DNA of 64,000 bases from Aliidiomarina minuta (GCF_003987145.1 NZ_PIPL01000001.1:124001-188000), one strand, 5' to 3'; positions 18,146 to 27,226 are shown, numbered from the stretch's first letter. The notes: a model not told the origin generated them from the letters alone. Made by a program: numbers and translations.

Positions 18146-19029
18146 GTTTCGGTTTTGGTGTCCGTATCTTGTGGAAAGCCAGTCAGGCTAACCTGTAGCT
18201 GTTGAATACGACGTCGGTCCGCTGAAGTGACCTTAAAGGCCAGTTCACCGACTTCAACCATTTCACCAGTTGAGGGAAGGTGTCCAAATGCGCTGGCTAC
18301 CAGTCCTCCGACGGTATCGTATTCTGAATCCGGAAATTCGGTGTTGAAAAACTGATTGAATTCTTCAATGGTGGTCAGAGCTTTAACGGAAAAGCGGGAC
18401 GCACTGATTCGTTTTATGCTGGCTTTTTCATTTTCGTTGTCGTCCGTTTCATCTTCAATTTCACCAACAATTTCTTCCAGGATATCTTCGATAGTGACCA
18501 GACCGGAAACGCCGCCATATTCATCGACAACGATTGCCATGTGGTAGCGTTTGGATCTGAATTCTTTCAGTAAAGCGTCAACCCGTTTACTCTCTGGAAC
18601 GATAACGGCCGGTCGCATAACCTCACCAATTGAAAAAGGCTGGTTTGTTATTTGAAAGCCAAAGGGCAGCAGGTCTTTAACCAGCAATACGCCCTCAATC
18701 TGGTCTTTGTTGTCGCTGACTACCGGATACCGGGAGTGTCCGCTATCAACAAGCATAGGCAGGAACTCTGCCACACTGGCATTTTTATCAATAGTGATCA
18801 TTTGCGAGCGGGGGATCATAATGTCGCGGACTTTAAGCTTGGCAACATCGAGAACGCCTTCAATCATTTCTTTAGTGTCGGCATCAATCAGATCACGAAG
18901 TTCTGCATCCTGAATAATATCAACCAGCTCTTCACGGGTGTTCGGTTCTGCAGTGAAGCTCTGTAGCAAACGTGTTGCCCAGGACTTGCGCGCAGAACCG
19001 CTACTAGAGGGTGCGTTGTCGTCGCTCAT
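18142..19029 (-). CDS. corC: CorC/HlyC-type CBS-domain transporter accessory protein
   Basis: A 295-aa cytosolic protein of the CorC family, linked to magnesium/cobalt efflux. Two CBS domains (about residues 60-185, including DIMIPRSQMITIDKNASV and YHMAIVVDEYGGVSGLVTIE) are followed by a C-terminal CorC_HlyC domain (EYDTVGGLVASAFGHLPSTG). No membrane segments are present, as in E. coli CorC. ATG at 19029, just after the ybeY stop, is used; the frame extends 33 nt further upstream into ybeY. Confidence 0.93.
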   Translation of the reverse strand: MSDDNAPSSSGSARKSWATRLLQSFTAEPNTREELVDIIQDAELRDLIDADTKEMIEGVLDVAKLKVRDIMIPRSQMITIDKNASVAEFLPMLVDSGHSRYPVVSDNKDQIEGVLLVKDLLPFGFQITNQPFSIGEVMRPAVIVPESKRVDALLKEFRSKRYHMAIVVDEYGGVSGLVTIEDILEEIVGEIEDETDDNENEKASIKRISASRFSVKALTTIEEFNQFFNTEFPDSEYDTVGGLVASAFGHLPSTGEMVEVGELAFKVTSADRRRIQQLQVSLTGFPQDTDTKTET

Positions 19030-19033
19030 GAGA

Positions 19034-19498
19034 CTAGGTTGGCTCCTTACGATATGGGTCATCTATGCCAAGTGAATGAAGGATTTCTATTTCCAGGCTT
19101 TCCATTATGTCAGCCTCGTGATCCTCAATATGGTCATAACCTAGCAAATGCAAGGTGCCATGCACAACTAAATGCGCCCAGTGGTCATGCAGTGCTTTAT
19201 TCTGTTCTTCAGCTTCTGCTGCCAGCACGGGAACGCAAATAACCAGATCGCCTAACAAAGGCACGGGTAGCGGAATATCGTTGTCGAAGGGAAAAGACAG
19301 AACATTAGTTGGTTTATCTTTGCCTCGGTAGTCGCGGTTTAGCTGCTGACTTTCCTCAACGCTGACGGTTCGTATGGTCAACTCCGCCTGCTCCAGGTGC
19401 TCCGCTTTAAGTGCGGCTTCCACCCAACTGCAGAATTGCGCCTCGGCGGGAATTTGTTGCTCGCCATGAGCAGCCTGCAGATCAACCGTAGCGTTCAT
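19034..19498 (-). CDS. ybeY: Endoribonuclease YbeY, rRNA maturation factor
   Basis: YbeY is a zinc-dependent single-strand endoribonuclease needed for 16S rRNA 3'-end maturation and ribosome quality control. The 154-aa product has the zinc motif HGTLHLLGYDH (H-x3-H-x5-H) and the conserved basic segment NRDYRGKDKPTNVLSFPF. Its start overlaps the ybeZ stop by 4 nt (ATGA). The run ybeZ-ybeY-corC-lnt matches E. coli. Confidence 0.97.
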   Translation of the reverse strand: MNATVDLQAAHGEQQIPAEAQFCSWVEAALKAEHLEQAELTIRTVSVEESQQLNRDYRGKDKPTNVLSFPFDNDIPLPVPLLGDLVICVPVLAAEAEEQNKALHDHWAHLVVHGTLHLLGYDHIEDHEADIMESLEIEILHSLGIDDPYRKEPT

Positions 19499-20541
19499 GA
19501 GTCAGGCTCAACTTTAACATGTGTGCCGTTGCCATTAGCTTTGCCGGCCTGTTTGCCTTCCAGTTGCAGCTCATGTTTTTCATAGGCCTGAACTACACGT
19601 TGCACGACCGGATGGCGCACTACGTCAAAGGCGTTGAAGAAGGTAAAACTGATTTCTTCAACTTCGCTTAATACTTCGATGGCATGACGTAACCCTGAGC
19701 GCTGGCCTCGGGGTAAGTCGATTTGCGTAATATCGCCGGTAATAACCGCTTTGGAGTTGAAACCAATGCGGGTCAGGAACATTTTCATTTGCTCCGGCGT
19801 GGTGTTTTGACTTTCATCCAGAATAATAAAGGCATCATTCAGGGTGCGGCCACGCATATAGGCAAGCGGAGCTACTTCGATTACGTTGCGCTCAAGCAGT
19901 TTTTCAACTTTTTCAAAACCAAGCATTTCGAATAGAGCGTCATAAAGCGGGCGCAGGTAAGGGTCTACTTTCTGAGCCAGATCGCCAGGTAAAAAACCCA
20001 GTTTTTCGCCAGCTTCAACAGCCGGGCGGGTTAACAGAATGCGACGAATTTCCTGACGTTCCAGAGCATCTACCGCGGCGGCTACCGCCAGGTAAGTCTT
20101 TCCGGTACCGGCCGGACCTATGCCAAAGTTAATATCATTGGCCAGAATAGCGCGTACATAGGCCTGTTGGTTCGCATTACGGGGTTTAATCAGACCGCGT
20201 TTGGTTTTAATGACGGTGTGTTTATCGTCTTCAACGCCTTGATCCTGCTCTAAAGCAGCACTTTGTTGAATTGCCAGGTGCACCTTAGCGGGTTCAATAT
20301 CCTGAACGGTACCACGGACGGGGGCCGTCTCTACATAAAGATCACGCAGAATGTCGCTGGTGGCCAGTAGGCCTGAAGGCTGACCGATAATACGAAAATG
20401 GTTATCGCGATGGCTGATTTCGACACCCAGGCGCCGCTCCAGCTGCTTTATATTATCGTCAAAGGGCCCACAAAGGTTGGCTAAACGCTGGCTGTCTGCG
20501 GGCTCAAGATACAATTCAAAGGTATCTATATGTTTACTCAA
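19495..20541 (-). CDS. ybeZ: PhoH-like ATPase YbeZ
   Basis: A 348-aa PhoH-family P-loop ATPase partnered with YbeY in RNA metabolism. Walker A is GPAGTGKTYLA and Walker B ILDESQNTTPEQMKMFLTRIG. An N-terminal KH-like segment precedes the ATPase. The start is a TTG at 20541 with GAGGAA four bases upstream; no in-frame ATG lies near. It overlaps ybeY by 4 nt and lies about 40 bp after miaB. Confidence 0.94.
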   Translation of the reverse strand: MSKHIDTFELYLEPADSQRLANLCGPFDDNIKQLERRLGVEISHRDNHFRIIGQPSGLLATSDILRDLYVETAPVRGTVQDIEPAKVHLAIQQSAALEQDQGVEDDKHTVIKTKRGLIKPRNANQQAYVRAILANDINFGIGPAGTGKTYLAVAAAVDALERQEIRRILLTRPAVEAGEKLGFLPGDLAQKVDPYLRPLYDALFEMLGFEKVEKLLERNVIEVAPLAYMRGRTLNDAFIILDESQNTTPEQMKMFLTRIGFNSKAVITGDITQIDLPRGQRSGLRHAIEVLSEVEEISFTFFNAFDVVRHPVVQRVVQAYEKHELQLEGKQAGKANGNGTHVKVEPDS

Positions 20542-20582
20542 TACTTCCTCGTCTTATTACTTAAGTAATACTATTTAATGAG

Positions 20583-22019
20583 TTAAGGCTGAAAGTGAAT
20601 TACGCCACTTTCATCTGTCTGTTCCTGTTGTTTGCCGGAGCGGGCCAGAATGCTCTGTGGTGACATTTCTACCCGCAATCCCATATCAGCTTCTTCACGG
20701 AGCAATTCACCGCGCAATGAGTTTGGCAAAGCTTCAGTGATTTTCACATCAACAAATTTACCGATCATGCCTGGGTGGCCTTCAAAATTAACCACTCGGT
20801 TGTTTTCAGTACGGCCACTGAGTTCCATCGGGTTTTTACGCGACGGACCTATTACCAGTATGCGTTGTTCCGTATCCAGCATACGGCGCGCATGTTGCTG
20901 CGCCTGTTGGTTAATACGCTGTTGTAACAGTTGCAAACGCTGTTTCTTGGTCGCTTCGCTGACATCATCAGGTAGGTCAGCAGCCGGCGTACCAGGACGT
21001 GCGCTATAAATAAAGCTGAAGCTTAAATCAAAGTCTATAGCCTGGATTAAGTCCATAGTCTTTTCGAAATCGGCGTCACTTTCTCCCGGAAAACCAATAA
21101 TAAAGTCAGAAGACATAGCTATGTTGGGACGCACTTTACGTAATTTACGAATCTGCGATTTATACTCGATTGCCGTATGGCCTCGTTTCATTAACGCCAG
21201 CACGCGATCGGAACCGCTTTGCACTGGCAGATGCAGGTGATCAACCAGCTCAGGAATGGTTTCGTAGGCGGCAATAATGTCATCGGTAAATTCAACCGGA
21301 TGCGAGGTGGTATAACGAATACGGTCAATGCCGTCGATAGCGGCTATCAAATGTAATAATTCAGCAAAGGAGCAGATATCACCATCGTAATGGGGCCCAC
21401 GAAAGGCATTGACGTTCTGTCCAAGCAGATTCACTTCCCGCACACCTTGTTCCGCAAGCTGGGCAATTTCGTAGAGCACATCGTCTACCGGACGACTGAC
21501 TTCTTCGCCCCGGGTATAAGGCACTACACAGAACGTGCAGTATTTACTGCAGCCTTCCATAATAGATACAAAAGCGGAAGCGCCATCGGCTTTAGGATCG
21601 GGCAGGCGGTCAAATTTTTCAATTTCAGGGAATGAAATATCCATCACCGCTTTCTCGCCAGCTTGTACTTGTTTCACCATCTCTGGCAAGCGATGCAGGG
21701 TTTGCGGACCAAATACCAGGTCCACAAAAGGCGCGCGTTCACGGATATGAGCACCTTCCTGCGAGGCTACGCAACCACCCACACCAATAATCAGATCCGG
21801 CTTATCGTTTTTCAATAATTTCCAGCGACCCAGCTGATGAAAGACCTTCTCCTGTGCTTTTTCGCGAATAGAACAGGTGTTGAGCAGAATTAAATCAGCA
21901 TCTTCAGCGGTGTCTGTTGGCAGGTATCCCTGGGTAGCATTCAGCAGATCCAGCATTTTGGCTGAATCGTATTCGTTCATCTGGCAACCCCAGGTTTTAA
22001 CAAAGACCTTTTTACTCAT
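20583..22019 (-). CDS. miaB: tRNA-2-methylthio-N6-dimethylallyladenosine synthase
   Basis: MiaB is a radical-SAM methylthiotransferase that adds CH3S to i6A37 in tRNAs reading UNN codons. The 478-aa protein has the UPF0004 cysteines (KTWGCQMNEYDS, NTCSIREKAQ, GVGGCVA), the radical-SAM motif CSKYCTFC and a C-terminal TRAM domain (about 385-450). ATG at 22019 is favoured over GTG at 22028 by spacing to a GTGAG. The gene heads the miaB-ybeZ-ybeY-corC-lnt series. Confidence 0.96.
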   Translation of the reverse strand: MSKKVFVKTWGCQMNEYDSAKMLDLLNATQGYLPTDTAEDADLILLNTCSIREKAQEKVFHQLGRWKLLKNDKPDLIIGVGGCVASQEGAHIRERAPFVDLVFGPQTLHRLPEMVKQVQAGEKAVMDISFPEIEKFDRLPDPKADGASAFVSIMEGCSKYCTFCVVPYTRGEEVSRPVDDVLYEIAQLAEQGVREVNLLGQNVNAFRGPHYDGDICSFAELLHLIAAIDGIDRIRYTTSHPVEFTDDIIAAYETIPELVDHLHLPVQSGSDRVLALMKRGHTAIEYKSQIRKLRKVRPNIAMSSDFIIGFPGESDADFEKTMDLIQAIDFDLSFSFIYSARPGTPAADLPDDVSEATKKQRLQLLQQRINQQAQQHARRMLDTEQRILVIGPSRKNPMELSGRTENNRVVNFEGHPGMIGKFVDVKITEALPNSLRGELLREEADMGLRVEMSPQSILARSGKQQEQTDESGVIHFQP

Positions 22020-22094
22020 GATGCTCACTTACTCGCTTAACTGAAATGGGTGCAAAAAAGGGTCATTATTTTACCACCTATAGCAGGGTAGTTG

Positions 22095-22970
22095 CTAGTG
22101 GCGGGCAACCGCTGGTTTCTGGCGTAATGCAAAAAAACCAGCAATAAATATAATGATAGTCCCACTGACCATATGCCAGGTAATAGGTTCCTGCCAGAAC
22201 CAGAAACCCATAAAGGCGGCAAAAATAACAGAGCTATAGGTAAAGACTCCGACGCGGGATGGGCTGGCCATGCTGAATGCACGGGTCATGGCTAATTGTC
22301 CGACTACAGCGAGCAGCCCCATGGCGGCTATCAGAAACCAGTCTGATGACGCTAAAGGTTGCCAGCGGATAAAGAGCGGAATGGCGGATAATAAAGAGGC
22401 GAAAAAAGAAAAATAAAAGACAATTTTACTGGGTGACTCAGTGCTGGAAAGTTTACGAATGATGGTTTTAGTCCAGGCAGCCAGTGTGGCAGCGAGCAGG
22501 GCTACCAGAATCATCGGCTGGAAATCACCGGCAACCGGATTCAGAAACACCAGAACACCAATGAAGCCAAGTATAATAGTCAGAATCAAGCGTCGGGTAA
22601 TGCTTTCACCCAGCCAGAAATGGCTAATGATGGGAATAATAAAAGGCGCCATTAATAATACGAGGGTAGCCTGCGCCAAAGGCACGCTGGCAATCACCAG
22701 AAAGAACAGAAACATGGCGGTGACTCCTGCCACGGCACGAAGCAAATGCAGGCCCAGTTGTTCGGTTTTAAAAGCAGTCGCTCGCTTACGCCATAGCCAG
22801 GGCAGTAGAATGATAAAGGCAAAAAGATTGCGAAAGAACACCAGATGTTCGTAAGGTAATGTTTCGGTCAGGTGTTTGACCAGGGCGCTAACGCCAGCAA
22901 AGCAAAACTCAGCCAGTAAGACCAGCGCAGAGGCAATCACTACAGGAGGCAAGGGCAGAACCTTATGCAT
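22095..22970 (-). CDS. EamA-family (DMT) transporter
   Basis: A 291-aa protein with ten predicted membrane helices arranged as two EamA repeats (about 10-140 and 155-285), typical of the drug/metabolite transporter superfamily. Short basic loops (LWRKRATA, IIRKLSST) fit an inner-membrane permease. The substrate cannot be read from sequence. It lies between miaB and ubiF, with divergent orientation to ubiF and a shared 94-bp promoter region; E. coli has no such gene at this place. Confidence 0.85.
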   Translation of the reverse strand: MHKVLPLPPVVIASALVLLAEFCFAGVSALVKHLTETLPYEHLVFFRNLFAFIILLPWLWRKRATAFKTEQLGLHLLRAVAGVTAMFLFFLVIASVPLAQATLVLLMAPFIIPIISHFWLGESITRRLILTIILGFIGVLVFLNPVAGDFQPMILVALLAATLAAWTKTIIRKLSSTESPSKIVFYFSFFASLLSAIPLFIRWQPLASSDWFLIAAMGLLAVVGQLAMTRAFSMASPSRVGVFTYSSVIFAAFMGFWFWQEPITWHMVSGTIIIFIAGFFALRQKPAVARH

Positions 22971-23064
22971 ACAAATCTTTATTTTCCGTCGATAGAGTTA
23001 TCTTATCATGGCCCTGGCTTTGCGGCATAATGGCAAAAGCGGTACTTAAAAAGGATAACAGTAA

Positions 23065-24237
23065 ATGACGCAGCAGGACTTACATACAACCTGGTTAGTC
23101 GCCGGTGGCGGTATGGTTGGGGCGGCTATGGCTCTGGGCTTGGCGCGCCAGGGGCATGAAGTCACTGTGCTGGAACCTTCGCCGGTCACCGAATTTTCGT
23201 TAAAACAGCCCTATGATCTTCGAATTTCAGCCATTACCGCAGATAATATTGAGCTTCTGGAGCAGCTGGGTGTATGGGATCATTTGCGCAGCTTGCGTTT
23301 ACAGCCTTTTCACCAATTAGCGGTGCGTGAACAGGGTATGGAGTGGCTGGAGCTGGGCCAATTGCAGTCGCAGCAGCCATTAGGTTACATGATTGAGAAC
23401 CAGGTGCTGCAATTTGTTCTGTGGCAGGCATTGCAGGCGGAACCTGGAGTCACCTGCGTTGAAGGTGGCATTGAAAAGCTGGATGTTGCCAACCGACAGG
23501 CTACCACTAGTCTTGGTCAGCTGCTTCATTATAAGTGGTTGTTAGGCTGTGACGGCGCTCAATCCAGGGTGCGTAAAGCCAGCGGCATTGGCGTGGCAGG
23601 CCGCAGCTACGGTCAGTCCTGCCTGCTGAGCATTGTAAAAACAGCTGAGCAGGTCAGTGCCCGCACCTGGGAATCTTTTGCCGGTGATGAAATTCACGCG
23701 CTTTTGCCGCTTTCTGATGATCAGGCCTGTTTTATTTTGTACGCCGACACTCCCCGGGTGAAAAGCTGGCAGGCATCTGAAGAGCATTTAAAGAAAGCCT
23801 TAGAGCAACGCTTTGCCAGTTACGGAGACTTTGCAGTGTTGCAGCACGGCAGCTTCCCTCTGACTCGCCAAACCGCTTTACATTATGTGAAAGAGGACAC
23901 TGTGTTGCTTGGTGATGCGGCGCATAGCATTCACCCCATGGCCGGGCAGGGCGTCAACCTCGGCTTTCGTGATGTGAAGTGCCTGCTCAAAGAGATTAAA
24001 GGCATTAGCGCCGTCCATAGAACAGACATGGAACAGGCATTTGCTCGTTACAGTCTGCTTCGACGTGCTGACAATGAATTGATGGCTCAGTCGATGGATA
24101 GCATTGGCTGTGGTTTCAAAAGTAATAAAACCCCGGTGCAGCTGTTACGACGGACTTTGTTAAATGGTCTGCGTCGTTTTAAGCCGGGCCGTGACTTAAT
24201 GACCGCCTATGCTTCAGGTGTCTGGAAAATAAACTAA
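23065..24237 (+). CDS. ubiF: UbiH/UbiF-family FAD hydroxylase (ubiquinone biosynthesis)
   Basis: A 390-aa flavoprotein monooxygenase of the UbiH/UbiF/VisC family, which hydroxylates the ubiquinone ring. It shows the FAD Rossmann motif GGGMVGAAMA near the N-terminus, DGAQSRVRKASGI (the DG motif) and LLGDAAHSIHPMAGQGVNLGF (the GD motif of this family). UbiF, acting at C6, is favoured because E. coli ubiF lies next to miaB and a Met/Leu/Gln tRNA cluster, as here. Sequence alone cannot exclude UbiH or UbiI. Confidence 0.85.
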   Translation: MTQQDLHTTWLVAGGGMVGAAMALGLARQGHEVTVLEPSPVTEFSLKQPYDLRISAITADNIELLEQLGVWDHLRSLRLQPFHQLAVREQGMEWLELGQLQSQQPLGYMIENQVLQFVLWQALQAEPGVTCVEGGIEKLDVANRQATTSLGQLLHYKWLLGCDGAQSRVRKASGIGVAGRSYGQSCLLSIVKTAEQVSARTWESFAGDEIHALLPLSDDQACFILYADTPRVKSWQASEEHLKKALEQRFASYGDFAVLQHGSFPLTRQTALHYVKEDTVLLGDAAHSIHPMAGQGVNLGFRDVKCLLKEIKGISAVHRTDMEQAFARYSLLRRADNELMAQSMDSIGCGFKSNKTPVQLLRRTLLNGLRRFKPGRDLMTAYASGVWKIN

Positions 24238-24270
24238 AAGTCGTAAGTAACACTTGAATGGCAGGCACAA

Positions 24271-24299
24271 AAAAAGCCGCTATATAGCGGCCGTTTTTG
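24271..24299. terminator. Bidirectional terminator between ubiF and the tRNA operon
   Basis: Hairpin GCCGC-TATATA-GCGGC (24276-24291) has A5 on the left and T5 on the right. It can stop ubiF transcripts on plus and tRNA-operon transcripts on minus. Confidence 0.85.
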
Positions 24300-24308
24300 T
24301 ATCTAAGT

Positions 24309-24395
24309 TGGTGCGGAGGGGGGGACTTGAACCCCCACGTCCTTTCGGACACTAGCACCTGAAGCTAGCGCGTCTACCAATTCCGCCACCACCGC
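24309..24395 (-). tRNA. tRNA-Leu (anticodon CAG)
   Basis: An 87-nt class II tRNA with encoded CCA. Anticodon loop CTTCAGG gives CAG; a long variable arm (TGTCCGAAAGGACG) and the T-loop TTCAAGT are present. The body closely matches E. coli tRNA-Leu(CAG). Acceptor pair 5-68 is T-T, a mismatch inside an otherwise paired stem. Confidence 0.95.
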
Positions 24396-24408
24396 AACTT
24401 AGATGAAG

Positions 24409-24483
24409 TGGCTGGGGTACCAGGATTTGAACCTGGGAATCACGGGATCAAAACCCGTTGCCTTACCACTTGGCTATACCCCA
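24409..24483 (-). tRNA. tRNA-Gln (anticodon TTG), copy 2
   Basis: A 75-nt tRNA with encoded CCA. Anticodon loop TTTTGAT gives TTG; acceptor TGGGGTA/TACCCCA, T-loop TTCAAAT. It is identical to the copy at 24531-24605, and the identity extends a few bases beyond each end, so one arose by local duplication. Confidence 0.96.
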
Positions 24484-24530
24484 ACTGTACTTACTATTTA
24501 CTTATTTTGGAACTTTACACGCAATGTTAG

Positions 24531-24605
24531 TGGCTGGGGTACCAGGATTTGAACCTGGGAATCACGGGATCAAAACCCGTTGCCTTACCACTTGGCTATA
24601 CCCCA
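24531..24605 (-). tRNA. tRNA-Gln (anticodon TTG), copy 1
   Basis: This 75-nt gene has the same sequence as the downstream copy at 24409-24483, separated from it by 47 bp. Encoded CCA and a complete cloverleaf are present. Duplicated tRNA-Gln genes in a Met-Leu-Gln cluster beside ubiF recall E. coli glnU/glnW. Confidence 0.96.
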
Positions 24606-24618
24606 ACGGGATAAACAT

Positions 24619-24703
24619 TGGTGCGGAAGGAGAGACTCGAACTCTCACGCCTCGCGGCACTGGAACCTAAATCCAGCGTGTCTACCAATTCCACCACTCC
24701 CGC
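24619..24703 (-). tRNA. tRNA-Leu (anticodon TAG)
   Basis: An 85-nt class II tRNA with encoded CCA. Anticodon loop ATTTAGG gives TAG; variable arm TGCCGCGAGGCG; T-loop TTCGAGT. Acceptor GCGGGAG/CTTCCGC has one G-T wobble. It matches the position of leuW in the E. coli metT-leuW-gln cluster. Confidence 0.95.
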
Positions 24704-24711
24704 ATTCTGAT

Positions 24712-24788
24712 TGGTGGCTACGGCGAGATTCGAACTTGCGACCCCAGCATTATGAGTGCTGTGCTCTAACCAGCTGAGCTACGTAGCC
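24712..24788 (-). tRNA. tRNA-Met (elongator, anticodon CAT)
   Basis: A 77-nt tRNA with encoded CCA. Anticodon loop CTCATAA gives CAT; a GGCTACG/CGTAGCC acceptor and D-arm AGCTCAGCTGGTTAGAGC are present. The normal 1-72 G-C pair rules out an initiator. It is the first gene of the minus-strand tRNA operon. Confidence 0.96.
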
Positions 24789-24831
24789 ATACTATCAAAA
24801 TGTTCCGCCGCTCTCTCGAGCAACGGCGCGT

Positions 24832-24860
24832 ATTATCCGAATAAGGTGCTACAGGGTCAA
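24832..24860 (-). promoter_or_regulatory. Sigma70-type promoter of the tRNA operon
   Basis: On the minus strand, TTGACC (24855-24860) and GATAAT (24832-24837) are 17 bp apart and followed by the GC-rich discriminator ACGCGCCG. A near-consensus promoter with a GC-rich discriminator is typical of stable-RNA genes under stringent control. It ends about 44 bp before tRNA-Met. Confidence 0.8.
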
Positions 24861-24935
24861 CACCTTTCGGTAAAAAAAAGCTTTTTTCGCATCTGACTGC
24901 TCAAAAAAGCACTGAACTGGCGAAAAGTACAACAG

Positions 24936-25601
24936 TTACCAGGGTAAATCGTCGCCGTTACTGTGTTTAAATTGCCCGCTGGTCTCTAAAGACAGTTCGT
25001 CGATGCGGCTTCGTAAGCGCTCGGCCGCTGTGTCAGCACTAATATCACCCTGGTTATTGACCATATCGGTCTGAACATAACCGGGGTGAAGTATAGCTAC
25101 GGCAATGCCTTTTTCTTTCAAGTCCTGCGCCAGGGACACACCTGCTGCGTTTAATGCGGCTTTGGACATACGGTAACCATAAAAACCACCACTGCCGTTA
25201 TCGGCCATGGAACCCATGCGGCTGGTGATTAAAGCTACTTTACTGTCTTTATGCAGCAGATGCATTAAATGCAGAGTTACCTGTAAGGGGGCCAGGGCGT
25301 TGACTTCAAACTGCATCTTAATATCGTCAGTGGGAGCGGCTTCTAAACTTTCCCGGGTTAACAAACCGGCATTATTGATCAGAATATCAATTTTTTTATC
25401 ACCCAGCTTAGTCTGCAGCTCCGTCAGCGCGTCCAGAGCGGTCACATCGATGCCCTCGATAATATTGACACCCAGGTTTTTAAGTACTTCTGACGCTTTG
25501 CGACAAACTGCGGTCACATCAGCTCCCGCTTCTTTATACTGTTTGGCAAAAGCTAAACCAATACCCCGGTTAGCGCCTGTGATAACAACATGTTGAGCCA
25601 T
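24936..25601 (-). CDS. Short-chain dehydrogenase/reductase
   Basis: A 221-aa classical SDR. The NAD(P)-binding motif TGANRGIG, NNAG (LINNAGLL) and the catalytic Ser with Y-R-M-S-K (YGYRMSKAALNAA) are all present, so it should be active. It resembles C-factor/CsgA-like carbonyl reductases, but the substrate is unknown. AAGGAAAA precedes the start. It lies about 50 bp after fumC on the same strand. Confidence 0.85.
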   Translation of the reverse strand: MAQHVVITGANRGIGLAFAKQYKEAGADVTAVCRKASEVLKNLGVNIIEGIDVTALDALTELQTKLGDKKIDILINNAGLLTRESLEAAPTDDIKMQFEVNALAPLQVTLHLMHLLHKDSKVALITSRMGSMADNGSGGFYGYRMSKAALNAAGVSLAQDLKEKGIAVAILHPGYVQTDMVNNQGDISADTAAERLRSRIDELSLETSGQFKHSNGDDLPW

Positions 25602-25651
25602 GGTTTTTCCTTTGTTTGTTAAATACTAAAAGTTAAATGCTGAAAAATACC

Positions 25652-27034
25652 TTATTCAGCCAGCCCGCCTTTAGTCAACTTGGCTGGGTCAAGAAGGCTT
25701 TGCAGTCGTTCCCGGCTTAAATCGGTCATTTCTTCGGCAACATCAAGTACCGGCCGTTTCTCCTGGTAAGCCTTTTTAGCAATTTCAGAAGCTTTATTGT
25801 AACCAATTTCCGGGTTCAGAGCGGTGACCAGAATAGGATTGCGGTCCAGTGCCTGCTGCAGGGCTTCATCATTGACCTTAAAGTCAGCAATCGCCTGATC
25901 AGCTAACGCATAAGCGCTATTGGTCATGAGTTCGGTAGCCTGCATCAGGTTGTAGGCGATAACGGGTAACATGACATTCAGCTGAAAATTACCGGATTGT
26001 CCGGCAACGCTCACGGTGGTCTGATTGCCCAGTACCTGAGCACAGGCCATAGCTACGGCTTCCGGAATGACAGGGTTCACTTTGCCGGGCATGATGCTGC
26101 TGCCGGGTTGCAGGGCTTTTAGTTCAATCTCGCCTAAGCCCGCTAATGGACCACTGTTCATCCACCGCAGGTCATTGCTGATTTTCATGAAACAGGCCGA
26201 CACTGAAGCCAGGCTGCCCATGGTAGCAACGGCCAGATCCTGAGACGCTATACCAGCGAATTTATTTGCACTTTCGGTATAAGGGTGATCGCTGAAGTTG
26301 GTCAGGCTGGTGTTAAAAAGTCGGGCAAAATCAGGGTGGCTATTAATGCCAGTACCTATTGCCGTCCCCCCCAGAGGCAGGGCATTCAATTGCGGTAAAA
26401 GCTGCTCAAGTCGTTCTTTAGCCTGAGCCACCTGATAAGCCCAGGTATTTAACTCCTGCTCCATAGTCAGCGGCATAGCATCCATCAGATGGGTGCGTCC
26501 GGTTTTAACCGTGTCGTGGTATTGAGCTGCTTTTTTCTCAATACTGGATTGCAAATGTTCCAGTGCAGGCAATAATTTGCGGGTAATACGGCGTGAGGTA
26601 CTGATCTGAATTGCTGTGGGTATCACATCATTGCTGCTTTGCCCTAAGTTAACATCGTCGTTTGGATGTATATCCAGCCCTGTGCGACGTTTAGCGAGAT
26701 GCGCCAGTACTTCGTTAACATTCATGTTAGTACTGGTACCCGAACCGGTCTGAAAGACATCTACCGGAAACTGTTTTTGCCACTGACCTTCAAAAACTTC
26801 CAGGGCCGCCTGTTTTATCGCGTCTGCTTTATCTTCAGATAGCAGGCTGAGTTCAGCATTGGCTTCAGCCGCACAGTACTTAATAAGCGCAATAGCGCGG
26901 ATAAAAGCAAAGGGTAATGTCAGGTTGCTTATTTTGAAGTTATTCACGGCACGCTGGGTCTGAGCTGCGTACAGGGCGTCAGCGGGTACTTCAATGTCCC
27001 CCATGCTGTCCTGCTCTGTGCGATATTCTTTCAT
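25652..27034 (-). CDS. fumC: Fumarate hydratase class II
   Basis: FumC is the iron-free, oxidant-stable fumarase of the citric acid cycle, converting fumarate to malate. The 460-aa protein has GSGTSTNMNVNEVLA, the HPNDDVNLGQSSNDVIPT segment, the catalytic TGRTHLMDAMP and the superfamily signature GSSIMPGKVNP. AAGGA lies upstream of the ATG. It diverges from the EAL gene across 192 bp. Confidence 0.97.
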   Translation of the reverse strand: MKEYRTEQDSMGDIEVPADALYAAQTQRAVNNFKISNLTLPFAFIRAIALIKYCAAEANAELSLLSEDKADAIKQAALEVFEGQWQKQFPVDVFQTGSGTSTNMNVNEVLAHLAKRRTGLDIHPNDDVNLGQSSNDVIPTAIQISTSRRITRKLLPALEHLQSSIEKKAAQYHDTVKTGRTHLMDAMPLTMEQELNTWAYQVAQAKERLEQLLPQLNALPLGGTAIGTGINSHPDFARLFNTSLTNFSDHPYTESANKFAGIASQDLAVATMGSLASVSACFMKISNDLRWMNSGPLAGLGEIELKALQPGSSIMPGKVNPVIPEAVAMACAQVLGNQTTVSVAGQSGNFQLNVMLPVIAYNLMQATELMTNSAYALADQAIADFKVNDEALQQALDRNPILVTALNPEIGYNKASEIAKKAYQEKRPVLDVAEEMTDLSRERLQSLLDPAKLTKGGLAE

Positions 27035-27226
27035 AGTAAATCCTTAATCTTCATGTGCTTGTATAACAACTGAAGGCGCAACAATGGATTTTCAAGCATG
27101 GTGCTGCCTTAAGTTGTACGACATTGGCATATTGTGGAATAGGTGCTCTTGTAAAAGTAGACCTTCCCACTAGCATTAACAGCACTTTTTTAAAAATCGC
27201 TGGACAGTGACAGGGAGGTTCTATCC

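Noticed and set aside
24288..24396. Prophage or island attachment site at the tRNA-Leu end
   Set aside because: No integrase gene and no duplicated tRNA 3' end nearby; the repeated tRNA-Gln is a whole-gene copy.
24458..24777. Open frames across the tRNA cluster on plus strand
   Set aside because: They run antisense through four tRNA genes; the similarity between them is just the duplicated tRNA-Gln.
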